From assembly GCA_029932015.1 (NCBI GenBank), contig JAOZQW010000156.1:1-5781 (forward strand): 5,781 nucleotides of DNA, in the 5' to 3' direction. Made by a program: the position numbers and the translations under genes. The DNA is from Candidatus Fermentibacteraceae bacterium. GTDB taxonomy: Bacteria > Fermentibacterota > Fermentibacteria > Fermentibacterales > JCC-6. The notes under the pieces were generated by a model. It was not told the origin of the DNA and did no database searches. It saw only the letters and a program-made list of their open reading frames with translations. Shown in pieces: positions 1 through 5,753 of this stretch. Each line of letters opens with the position of its first letter. Position 1 is the first letter of the stretch.

Positions 1-473
1 GTCTCGGGAACCCTGAACCAGGTCCTGCCGGTTATCCATAGACCGGCTGCCTCTGTTCGGTCGATACCGGTAGCAAAGCAGTTGAAGGCTCCGTAAGTAC
101 ATGTGTGACTATCGCTCCCGACAACTACCGAACCAGGCACAATAAGCCCCTTCTCCGGTAGAACCTGATGGCATACTCCCACACCGATATCGTAGAAATG
201 ACTGATGCCCTGATTTCTTACGAAGGATCTCGTTCTGGCGTGGCCTGCTGCGTTCTTGCTGGTTGCTGCGGGAATGACGTGGTCCAACACAATTGCCAGA
301 CGATCAGGATATCGCACTTTTCCACCTGGTACAGTGGACTCGAACTTACCAATGATCGCTGAGCTGTTGTCGTGGGTGAGGACAACACCAGGTTCCACAA
401 AAACGATCTCACCCTCGCGTACCGATTTCCCGGCTGCTCTGCCCAGCGCCTTCATTGCGAACGTTTCACCCAT
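1..473 (-). CDS. leuC: 3-isopropylmalate dehydratase / homoaconitase large subunit, N-terminal part (runs off the left edge)
   Basis: This reading frame is open from an ATG at 471-473 to the window edge: 157 codons plus two bases, with no stop. It reads as the short, archaeal-type LeuC/HacA branch of the aconitase superfamily, which isomerises 2-isopropylmalate to 3-isopropylmalate (leucine pathway) or homocitrate to homoisocitrate, using a 4Fe-4S cluster in the cytoplasm. Visible landmarks are LTHD (residues 32-35), DHVIPAA (64-70), YDIGVGVCHQVLP (94-106) and GSDSHTCTYGAF (119-130). The last two are family signatures that include active-site and cluster-region residues. The three cysteines that ligate the cluster lie further on and are outside the window. 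The start is supported by GGAGGTG at 481-487, 7 bases upstream. The family also includes related hydrolyases, so LeuC versus homoaconitase cannot be settled from this third of the protein. The small-subunit gene would be expected beyond the left edge. Confidence 0.88.
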   Translation of the reverse strand, partial: MGETFAMKALGRAAGKSVREGEIVFVEPGVVLTHDNSSAIIGKFESTVPGGKVRYPDRLAIVLDHVIPAATSKNAAGHARTRSFVRNQGISHFYDIGVGVCHQVLPEKGLIVPGSVVVGSDSHTCTYGAFNCFATGIDRTEAAGLWITGRTWFRVPE

Positions 474-480
474 GTCAGGC

Positions 481-487
481 CACCTCC
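481..487 (-). promoter_or_regulatory. Ribosome binding site of the leuC-like gene
   Basis: GGAGGTG read on the minus strand, 7 bases before the ATG at 471-473. It is a near-perfect Shine-Dalgarno sequence, and it fixes the start of the left-edge gene. Confidence 0.8.
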
Positions 488-529
488 ACAACAGTGTGAT
501 TCCGGGGTCCACTATCCTGTATAGTAGGA

Positions 530-557
530 ATTATACAACCAGTTCCGGCAGTGGTAA
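530..557 (-). promoter_or_regulatory. Probable sigma70-type promoter of the leuC-like gene
   Basis: On the minus strand there is a consensus -10 box TATAAT (530-535) and a -35 candidate TTACCA (552-557, 4 of 6 matches), 16 bases apart. Transcription would start near 523, leaving a leader of about 50 bases. The -10 sits inside an inverted repeat, GTATA (519-523) and TATAC (532-536), which could be a regulator site. The -35 box lies in the space shared with the divergent oxidase gene. This is pattern matching only. Confidence 0.5.
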
Positions 558-597
558 CCCCGGAGCGAAGAACAGGACCTGACTGTTTTGCGGAGAT

Positions 598-602
598 AGG
601 AG
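598..602 (+). promoter_or_regulatory. Ribosome binding site that decides the FAD oxidase start
   Basis: AGGAG lies 5 bases before the ATG at 608-610, with GGAG at 592-595 just upstream. This supports the ATG over an in-frame GTG at 551, which would add 19 residues and overlap the -35 box of the divergent promoter. Confidence 0.65.
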
Positions 603-607
603 CATCA

Positions 608-2092
608 ATGAGAAGGATTATCGGAAAAGCATGCATAGAGGAGAACTGTGCGGATATACTGCAGGATGAATCAAATTTCAGCGGCTCATGGTGCGAAGAT
701 GCCGCCTGGCCTGAAAATCCGGAGGAGGCTGCATCTTACATTTCTGATTGCAGGAATGCCGGCCTTCCCCTGACCGTCTCCGGGGGGCTCACGGGAATAG
801 CCGCAGGTGCTCTTCCAGACGGTGGAGCAGTTATCTCCACGTCCATGATGAAGGGTCTTTCTCTCGAGGGTCCGCTGGTCAGAGCAGAGGCCGGTGTTAC
901 CATCGATGAACTCAGATCCTTTCTCAATGATAATATCCCTGGGAGCTTTTACCCGCCGAATCCCACTGAAGAGACAGCGACTCTCGGAGGAACGGCCGCT
1001 ACGGATGCATCCGGTTCGGATAGCTACCTCTACGGCGCAACCAGGCGCTGGGTCAGGAAGCTCGAACTGATCCTGCCTGGTGGGAGAAATCTCCTTCTCG
1101 AACGAGGGGAGTACGGGTTTGCCGGGGACATGACATGCATGCATCCGGAGATCGGCCTGCTCACCCTCCCGCGCCTGGAACATATCCAGCCTCCGAAGAA
1201 TGCTGCCGGCTACTGGCTCCATCCCGGAATGGACCTGATAGACCTCTTCATCGGCTCCGAAGGTACACTCGGCCTGATAACCGCAGTCTGGATCGAGCCT
1301 GCTCCGCGCCCTGCCCACACAGTTGATCTCGCCGTCTTCCCCACCTGCAGGGAAGCCTTCTGGTCGCTCTTCGAAAAGCTCACAGGAAGCGAGCAGGCAA
1401 TGAGGGTCAGGGCGGTGGAGATGATGGACGATAGATGCATGGCCTTCATAAGGGAGCATCCCGGAGACCTGCCCGAGCCACCGAAGGGCGCAGACTCTGC
1501 TCTAATACTACGTATTGAGGCAATGGATGATAACGCTCTCGACGACGTCCTCATGGAGCTTGACGGAATGATGGAAGATCTCTCCATCGCCCCGGACACG
1601 GTCTGGGGTGGATTCGACCCGCCGGAGCAGAAGCGGATAAGGGATTTCCGACATGCACTGCCAGAGGCAGTAAACCACGCAATTTCTGCATCGAAGCGGC
1701 AATACCCCGACATACACAAACTCGGCTCCGATGGAGCTGTAGCCCCCTCCCTTCTCCAGTCCTATTACACGGATATCAGGCATCTCCTGGAAAAGGCCGG
1801 ACTTCCGTTCGTGATATTCGGTCATGCCGGGCAGGGACATCTTCATGCAAATGCCATCCCGACCGCCCCGGATGAGCTGCGAAGTGCAGAAAAGTCGATG
1901 CAGGAGATCGCTGCTCTATCCGTCAGTCTTGGAGGTACTGTTTCCGCCGAGCATGGTCTGGGCAGGCTGAAGTCTGAATTCCTGGCGATGATGTACAGTG
2001 AGGCTGAACTCGCCGGGATGGAATCTCTCAGAGAAACGATTGATCCGGATGGTTCCTTCATGCCGGCCATCAGCTTTCGGGGTGGTCACTGA
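608..2092 (+). CDS. FAD-linked oxidase of the GlcD / D-lactate dehydrogenase / D-2-hydroxyglutarate dehydrogenase family
   Basis: This 494-residue protein probably oxidises a D-2-hydroxy acid to the 2-oxo acid with FAD. The N-terminal half is an FAD-binding type 4 (PCMH/VAO) domain: PLTVSGGLTG near 54-63, PPNPTEETATLGG from 116, and GSEGTLGLI around 216-224. The C-terminal half is the FAD-linked oxidase cap domain. It keeps the H-x6-H pair H406/H413 in GHAGQGHLH, and E448-H449 in SAEHG; in the D-2-hydroxyglutarate dehydrogenase relatives the corresponding residues bind the metal and act in catalysis. The usual GDGN core of the first motif is GQGH here. Length is normal for a GlcD-type subunit. 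No iron-sulfur partner (GlcF) or electron-transfer flavoprotein gene is adjacent, so the electron acceptor is unknown. The substrate cannot be read from sequence: glycolate, D-lactate and 2-hydroxyglutarate are all possible. The IMPACT-family gene follows after 2 bases and is probably co-transcribed. Confidence 0.88.
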   Translation: MRRIIGKACIEENCADILQDESNFSGSWCEDAAWPENPEEAASYISDCRNAGLPLTVSGGLTGIAAGALPDGGAVISTSMMKGLSLEGPLVRAEAGVTIDELRSFLNDNIPGSFYPPNPTEETATLGGTAATDASGSDSYLYGATRRWVRKLELILPGGRNLLLERGEYGFAGDMTCMHPEIGLLTLPRLEHIQPPKNAAGYWLHPGMDLIDLFIGSEGTLGLITAVWIEPAPRPAHTVDLAVFPTCREAFWSLFEKLTGSEQAMRVRAVEMMDDRCMAFIREHPGDLPEPPKGADSALILRIEAMDDNALDDVLMELDGMMEDLSIAPDTVWGGFDPPEQKRIRDFRHALPEAVNHAISASKRQYPDIHKLGSDGAVAPSLLQSYYTDIRHLLEKAGLPFVIFGHAGQGHLHANAIPTAPDELRSAEKSMQEIAALSVSLGGTVSAEHGLGRLKSEFLAMMYSEAELAGMESLRETIDPDGSFMPAISFRGGH

Positions 2093-2094
2093 AC

Positions 2095-2457
2095 ATGCTT
2101 CCGAAAGGGACGAGGAAGGGTGAGAAGCTTCGCGAAGGCCGCGACCGTTTCCAGGCCTTCTATGTTCCCTGCACAGCTTCCGATATGCCCACGAGTATCG
2201 TGAAAGAACTGACTGGTAAATGCGGATTGAAGAATGCCTCACACCTGAGCTGGGCCGTTCGAACCGGAAGTGGAGGTTCGATCAGTGAAGTCAAGAGCGA
2301 TGGGGGTGAGCGAGGTGCCGGAAACTGTATTCTTGACATCATGCGCAAGGTAGGTGCAGAGGAAGCACTTGTGCTTGTCGCCAGGTGGTATGGTGGAAGA
2401 CATCTGGGAAGTCTCCGCTTCAGGATCTACAGAAGTCTAACCTCCGATATTCTCTGA
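2095..2457 (+). CDS. Short IMPACT/YigZ-family protein (single UPF0029 domain)
   Basis: This is a 120-residue protein with one recognisable domain, the IMPACT N-terminal (UPF0029) fold. Signature stretches are ASHLSWA (48-54), SDGGERGAG (68-76, usually SDDGEP-GTAG) and VARWYGGRHLG (95-105). Bacterial YigZ proteins are about 200 residues with a second, ferredoxin-like domain; here the protein ends right after the first domain. The end reads HLG followed by RFRIYR, closer to the HLG-x-x-RF pattern of eukaryotic IMPACT than to the bacterial KLG-x-GGLvRAY. The biochemical role of the bacterial family is not well defined, and eukaryotic IMPACT/Yih1 regulates the Gcn2 kinase. The ATG lies 2 bases after the oxidase stop with only a weak GGGGTGG at 2079-2085, which suggests translational coupling. 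The gene converges on the metal-sensor gene, 6 bases away. The family call is fairly secure; the function is unknown. Confidence 0.78.
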   Translation: MLPKGTRKGEKLREGRDRFQAFYVPCTASDMPTSIVKELTGKCGLKNASHLSWAVRTGSGGSISEVKSDGGERGAGNCILDIMRKVGAEEALVLVARWYGGRHLGSLRFRIYRSLTSDIL

Positions 2458-2463
2458 TCGATT

Positions 2464-2760
2464 TTACTCCCTGATATGCTCCAGACCTGTGGAAACAAGT
2501 ATCCTCACGTGATCATCAGCAAGGCTGTAGAATATATGCCTGCCATCCCTCCTGCCACTCACAAGAGCAGCAATCCGCAGGGAGCGGAGCTGATGAGAGA
2601 CTGCGGAGAGACTAACATCGACTTCAGCCGATAGATCACAAACACACTTCTCTCCATCCAGCAGACACAGAAGAAGTGTTAGCCGAGTGGGATCAGCCAT
2701 CTGGTGGAATAGCTCTGCCAGACATACTGTCTCGGTGGCATTCGGTAGCTTCGATGTCAT
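2464..2760 (-). CDS. ArsR/SmtB-family metal-sensing transcriptional repressor
   Basis: This 98-residue winged-helix repressor should leave its operator when it binds metal. The core resembles SmtB/ZiaR: LAELFHQMADPTRL (15-27), the recognition helix SLSAVSHQLRSLR (50-62) and a GRHIFYSL wing (73-80). Two kinds of metal site are visible. All four alpha5 zinc ligands of SmtB have counterparts at D82, H84, H95 and E98 (the final residue). The alpha3 helix carries C39-V-C41, as in the cadmium/lead/zinc sensors CadC and ZiaR, and C13 could be an N-terminal ligand. Zinc is the likeliest inducer; cadmium, lead or cobalt are possible. The ATG lies one base past the permease stop and has GGGAG at 2766-2770, 5 bases upstream, so it was preferred to an upstream in-frame start at 2811 that overlaps the permease. 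It is the second gene of the efflux unit and probably represses its own promoter. Confidence 0.9.
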   Translation of the reverse strand: MTSKLPNATETVCLAELFHQMADPTRLTLLLCLLDGEKCVCDLSAEVDVSLSAVSHQLRSLRIAALVSGRRDGRHIFYSLADDHVRILVSTGLEHIRE

Positions 2761-2761
2761 T

Positions 2762-4006
2762 TCAGCTCCCCCCCTCGGAATCCCTGATCTCGAAACCTGC
2801 TTTCCGAACAAGGGATTCAGCGGCAGATCTGTCCAGTGTTACTTGGCCATCACCAGTGATATGGGCAGTTCCGGAGGAAGCTGAGACTATCACCTTCTGG
2901 ACGCCATGAATGCCTTCGAGAACTCTTTTCACTGTGTTCTCGCACCCATGACAGGTCATTCCGTCAACGGAGAGGAGCAGTGACCCATCGCCCTCGTCCT
3001 GATCTGCACGGTTGCTGCAGCGTTCTTTCAGATCGGAAATGGCAAACCACAGCATCCCGAGAACCATCAGTATGCCTGCAACTGCACCTGATATCCGTTG
3101 AAGAGAGCCGCCCATGTGTTCGTGAAGACCTCCGGTGGTCGAAACCTCCAGTGAGTTGAGGAGAAGTCCGGCTCCAAGGCTGAAGACAACGACTGTAGCG
3201 AGATAAATGAGGAATACCTTGCCACCAAGTGCTTTACGCACAGCGCCGATGGTTACCGCATTCGTGGCCGGCCCCGCCATAAGGAATACAAGCGCGCTGC
3301 CCACAGGGAATCCGGCATAGATGAGTCCGGCTGCAATAGGCACTGACGCAGTTGAGCAGACATAGAGCGGAATGCCAACAGCTAACGCAGCCAGAAGTCC
3401 AAGAGGACCCTGCAGAATGGGATACTCCGCAAGCTGACCGGGCTCCAGAAATGTGACTATCAGAGCTGAGATGATGATGCCTGCTCCCAGCCAGAGGTAA
3501 ATGTCCCGGAAGATCGTACCGACAGCGTAGTCCCATACCCTTGCGACAACAGAGCCTCTCTCGGAACCGGTACATCCGTGGGCGGTGCTCTCCTCAAGTT
3601 CCTCTCCCCTGTCAACAGCGTCTGCGACAGTTCCACCGACAACACCGGCAAGGAATGCAGTGACCACCTTTGCGAGAGCGACAGGCCAACCGAGAATTCC
3701 CCACGCTACAAAAACGGAATCTACCCCGGTCTGAGGTGTGCTAATCAGGAAAGAGGTAACGGCCCCCCTGGAGGCACCGTCCTTACGCAACCCGAGTGCA
3801 GTAGGCAGGACACTGCAGGAACACAGTGGCAGGGGAACGCCAACAAGTGATGCCTTCATGCTGCTCATCAGCCCGGGTTTGCCCAAATGTTTGAGTATCC
3901 GCTCCTTTTTAACAAATACATGCAGCAATCCGGCAACCGCAAGACCAAAGAACAGCGGCAGGGCAAGAGCCTGCGTCGTCTCCCAAACGGCCTGAATAAA
4001 ATTCAT
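2762..4006 (-). CDS. Metal efflux permease (DUF318/ArsP-like, SO_0444 type) with C-terminal heavy-metal-associated domain
   Basis: This 414-residue inner-membrane protein has two blocks of hydrophobic helices typical of the predicted permease family PF03773. The first block contains GVPLPLCSCSVLP with the C62-S-C64 motif, then GAVTSFLISTPQTGVDS. A hydrophilic, acidic loop (AVDRGEELEE and onward) separates it from the second block, which has LYVCSTASVPIAAG and MAGPATNAVTIGAV. A heavy-metal-associated domain ends the protein, with GMTCHGCE placing C352 and C355 in the usual CxxC metal site. The arrangement matches permeases annotated as SO_0444-family Cu/Zn efflux transporters; the related ArsP exports organoarsenicals, so metal specificity is inferred. 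The partner SmtB-like sensor argues for zinc or cadmium, while the CxxC domain more often handles copper(I). The ATG at 4004-4006 has AGGA at 4011-4014. A TTG start at 4051 is rejected because it falls in the operator. The sensor gene follows 1 base after the stop. Confidence 0.88.
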   Translation of the reverse strand: MNFIQAVWETTQALALPLFFGLAVAGLLHVFVKKERILKHLGKPGLMSSMKASLVGVPLPLCSCSVLPTALGLRKDGASRGAVTSFLISTPQTGVDSVFVAWGILGWPVALAKVVTAFLAGVVGGTVADAVDRGEELEESTAHGCTGSERGSVVARVWDYAVGTIFRDIYLWLGAGIIISALIVTFLEPGQLAEYPILQGPLGLLAALAVGIPLYVCSTASVPIAAGLIYAGFPVGSALVFLMAGPATNAVTIGAVRKALGGKVFLIYLATVVVFSLGAGLLLNSLEVSTTGGLHEHMGGSLQRISGAVAGILMVLGMLWFAISDLKERCSNRADQDEGDGSLLLSVDGMTCHGCENTVKRVLEGIHGVQKVIVSASSGTAHITGDGQVTLDRSAAESLVRKAGFEIRDSEGGS

Positions 4007-4031
4007 GAGTTCCTCTCCCGATCTTATATGA

Positions 4032-4055
4032 ATACTTGAACAATCGCTCAACTAT
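4032..4055 (-). promoter_or_regulatory. Probable SmtB/ArsR operator over the efflux promoter
   Basis: This is a 24-base imperfect inverted repeat. The minus-strand left half is ATAGTTGAGCGA, and the reverse complement of the right half is ATACTTGAACAA; 9 of 12 positions agree. The central 14 bases (4037-4050) fit the SmtB-class pattern TGAACA-2-TGTTCA, with one perfect half and one 4-of-6 half. It overlaps the 3' end of the -10 box and the expected start site, so a bound repressor would block polymerase. The assignment to the neighbouring sensor is inference from site class and position. Confidence 0.7.
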
Positions 4056-4081
4056 CATATGCAATCATGCTTATTCGTCAA
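4054..4081 (-). promoter_or_regulatory. Promoter of the permease-sensor unit
   Basis: On the minus strand there is a -35 box TTGACG (4076-4081, 5 of 6) and a -10 box TATGAT (4054-4059, 5 of 6), 16 bases apart. The start site would be near 4047, giving a leader of about 40 bases before the ATG at 4006. It overlaps the inverted-repeat operator described separately. Confidence 0.7.
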
Positions 4082-4098
4082 TGCCGACCTCATCCTTT

Positions 4099-4110
4099 AC
4101 CTGTTCAGGT
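4099..4110. repeat. 12-base palindrome containing a TGTTCA half-site
   Basis: ACCTGTTCAGGT has 5-base arms around a TT centre and lies about 18 bases upstream of the efflux -35 box. It includes TGTTCA, the same half-site as in the operator, but has no second half at operator spacing. It could be an auxiliary site for the sensor, a site for another regulator, or chance. Confidence 0.3.
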
Positions 4111-4360
4111 TTGTGTGAGCATCCCTGAGTTTGTCCACTCAGTCATAATCCGGTATATTTCTTGATGTTAAGATTCTCTCGTGACGGTTCTGCTGCACAT
4201 TTGGCCTGCCGATCGAACAGAGACCTCTTATCAAATTTACGAACCGTTCCCGGCAGTATTGCAGGGACGCTCGATGGTAATGAACATTGCGGTTATCTCA
4301 AATTCATGTTTGTGAACTGAAGGCGAAGATATCTGTCAGCATCCAGACCAGGATATACAA
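4111..4360 (+). promoter_or_regulatory. Intergenic region and possible long leader of the helicase gene
   Basis: No credible gene is seen here. A candidate plus-strand promoter is TTGTCC (4131-4136, 4 of 6) with TATATT (4154-4159, 5 of 6), 17 bases apart. It would give a leader of about 200 bases before the helicase, a length seen in some cold-induced RNA helicase genes. Within the leader, ACGGTTC (4184-4190) pairs with GAACCGT (4241-4247), and CTGCCG (4206-4211) pairs with CGGCAG (4251-4256). The two pairings interleave, so they would be alternatives or form a pseudoknot. Inverted repeats this short can arise by chance in a region this size. Confidence 0.35.
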
Positions 4361-4366
4361 TTGAAG

Positions 4367-5713
4367 ATGAATGAACAGAAAAAACAGGATCGAAGCAGCT
4401 TTGCCAGACCGAACCCCGAGTTCCAGCTTCCACAGGGGGTATTCAGCTCTCTCATTACAGAGATCCAGCGAGCAGTTGCCGCTGAGGGTTATGTCATCCC
4501 GACTCCCATCCAGGAGAAGTGCATCCCGCATCTCCTGAAGGGACGAGATATTCTCGGCTGCGCCCAGACCGGCACAGGCAAGACAGCTGCTTTTGTTCTT
4601 CCGCTTCTTCAGCGACTCACGCAGGCCTACATTCGGCCACAGAGGGGAACTCCGAGGGTTCTCATCCTCGCCCCCACTCGCGAACTGGCTGCACAGATCG
4701 GAGCCAGTATCCAGACGTATGGGAAATACCTGAGGATCACTCACACCGTGATCTTCGGCGGAGTCAGTCAGAACCGCCAGGTCAGCGCCATGAAACGGGG
4801 AATTGATATTCTCGTGGCCACACCCGGCCGTCTGCTTGACCTGATGGAGCAGGGATTCGTCCACCTGAACAAGCTGGAGGTATTCATTCTTGATGAGGGA
4901 GACAGAATGCTCGATATGGGCTTCATCCCTGACATCAAGAGGATTCTCACACAGGTGCCGAATAAGCGGCAGACCATGTTCTTCTCGGCAACGATGCCCC
5001 AGAAAATGGTGAATCTCGCCCATGCAATGGTCCGTGATCCGGTCAGGGTGGACATCGCTCCGGACAAACCCACTCTGGATACGATCGACCAGAAGGTGCT
5101 CTTTGTGGGGAAGAAGAACAAGAACGAGCTGCTTGTCTCTATCCTCCACGACCCTGAGGTCAGGAAGGCCATTGTCTTCACTCAGATGAAGCATACCGCC
5201 AACAAGGTTGTGAAGATACTTGAGGAAGCCGGCATACGCAGTACCGCGATACACGGCAACAAGAGTCAGACAATGCGCACTAAAGCACTTGATGGATTCA
5301 AGAAGGGGCGTTACAGGGTCCTGGTAGCCACCGATGTTGCTGCTCGCGGACTGGATGTGGATGACATCACGCACGTCATCAACTTCGACCTTCCGATGGA
5401 GGCTGAAACCTATGTTCACCGCATCGGCCGCACAGCCCGTGCGGGGGCCAGAGGTCATGCAGTTTCACTCTGCTGTGCCGAGGACAGAGCTTATCTGAGG
5501 GAGATCGAACGACTTCTTGGCAGAGAGGTCCCGCTGGAGACTGAGCATTCCTTCCATTGCGAGGAATCCAGGCATTCCCAACTGCCCGCTCCCAAGAACT
5601 TCGGGCGCAATCCAAGGCGCCCCCGTGAGCAGTCAGGAAGCAACCGCTCCCACTCCAAACCTGCTTCCAGAAGACACAACCGCCCCAATCGCACCAGACA
5701 GGGACGTAGGTAA
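4367..5713 (+). CDS. rhlE: RhlE-type DEAD-box ATP-dependent RNA helicase (motif II variant DEGD)
   Basis: This 448-residue cytoplasmic RNA-unwinding ATPase of superfamily 2 would act in RNA remodelling, ribosome assembly or degradation. All core motifs are in order: Q motif GYVIPTPIQ (41-49), motif I AQTGTGKT (66-73, K72), PTRELAAQI, TPGRLLDL, motif II at 176-179, SAT (207-209), IVFTQM, VLVATDVAARGLDVDD and HRIGRTAR (351-358). HGNKSQ, KRQTMFFSATMP and VINFDLP point to the RhlE subgroup. A basic, Arg-rich tail of about 50 residues probably adds nonspecific RNA binding. Motif II reads D-E-G-D: codon 178 is GGA (4898-4900), one base from Ala GCA. The catalytic Asp-Glu pair is intact, so activity is likely. 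The start is uncertain by two codons: a TTG at 4361 sits 7 bases after AGGA (4350-4353), while the chosen ATG sits 13 bases after it. The gene stands alone in the window. Confidence 0.92.
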   Translation: MNEQKKQDRSSFARPNPEFQLPQGVFSSLITEIQRAVAAEGYVIPTPIQEKCIPHLLKGRDILGCAQTGTGKTAAFVLPLLQRLTQAYIRPQRGTPRVLILAPTRELAAQIGASIQTYGKYLRITHTVIFGGVSQNRQVSAMKRGIDILVATPGRLLDLMEQGFVHLNKLEVFILDEGDRMLDMGFIPDIKRILTQVPNKRQTMFFSATMPQKMVNLAHAMVRDPVRVDIAPDKPTLDTIDQKVLFVGKKNKNELLVSILHDPEVRKAIVFTQMKHTANKVVKILEEAGIRSTAIHGNKSQTMRTKALDGFKKGRYRVLVATDVAARGLDVDDITHVINFDLPMEAETYVHRIGRTARAGARGHAVSLCCAEDRAYLREIERLLGREVPLETEHSFHCEESRHSQLPAPKNFGRNPRRPREQSGSNRSHSKPASRRHNRPNRTRQGRR

Positions 5714-5714
5714 G

Positions 5715-5753
5715 TTTGTCAAGTTGGGGACTGCACCCCAAATGTTAGACAGA
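5715..5753 (+). terminator. Hairpin just after the helicase stop (possible terminator)
   Basis: TTGGGG (5724-5729) pairs with CCCCAA (5736-5741) around the 6-base loop ACTGCA. An outer stem, TTTGTC (5715-5720) with GACAGA (5748-5753), has one G-U pair and is separated from the inner stem by an asymmetric internal loop. It begins 2 bases after the helicase stop, as a terminator would, but no T-tract follows, so intrinsic termination would be weak. The inner stem overlaps the proposed insertion-sequence end and may belong to it instead. Confidence 0.35.

Noticed and set aside
168..582. Plus-strand open frames across the left end
   Set aside because: They are antisense to the leuC-like gene, whose aconitase-family signatures continue to the window edge on the minus strand.
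551..607. GTG start adding 19 residues to the FAD oxidase
   Set aside because: The ATG at 608 has AGGAG at good spacing, while the GTG overlaps the divergent -35 box and the extra residues look unlike the family.
686..1459. 257-codon open frame on the minus strand
   Set aside because: It is antisense to the FAD-binding domain of the oxidase, with no recognisable motif or ribosome binding site.
1210..1719. 169-codon open frame on the minus strand
   Set aside because: It is opposite the oxidase and is Ser/Arg-rich with no domain; a shadow frame.
2458..2463. Terminator between the converging IMPACT and sensor genes
   Set aside because: The gap is only 6 bases and I see no stable hairpin with a T-tract on either strand around it.
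2761..2811. Earlier in-frame start adding 17 residues to the metal sensor
   Set aside because: It would overlap the end of the permease, and the ATG at 2760 has GGGAG 5 bases upstream and gives a normal-length family member.
4007..4051. TTG start adding 15 residues to the permease
   Set aside because: It falls within the operator, at or before the expected transcription start, while the ATG at 4006 has its own ribosome binding site.
4304..5458. Long open frame of 384 codons on the minus strand
   Set aside because: It lies entirely opposite the helicase, whose motifs are unmistakable; the translation is rich in His, Cys and Ser, shows no domain, and is a codon-bias shadow.
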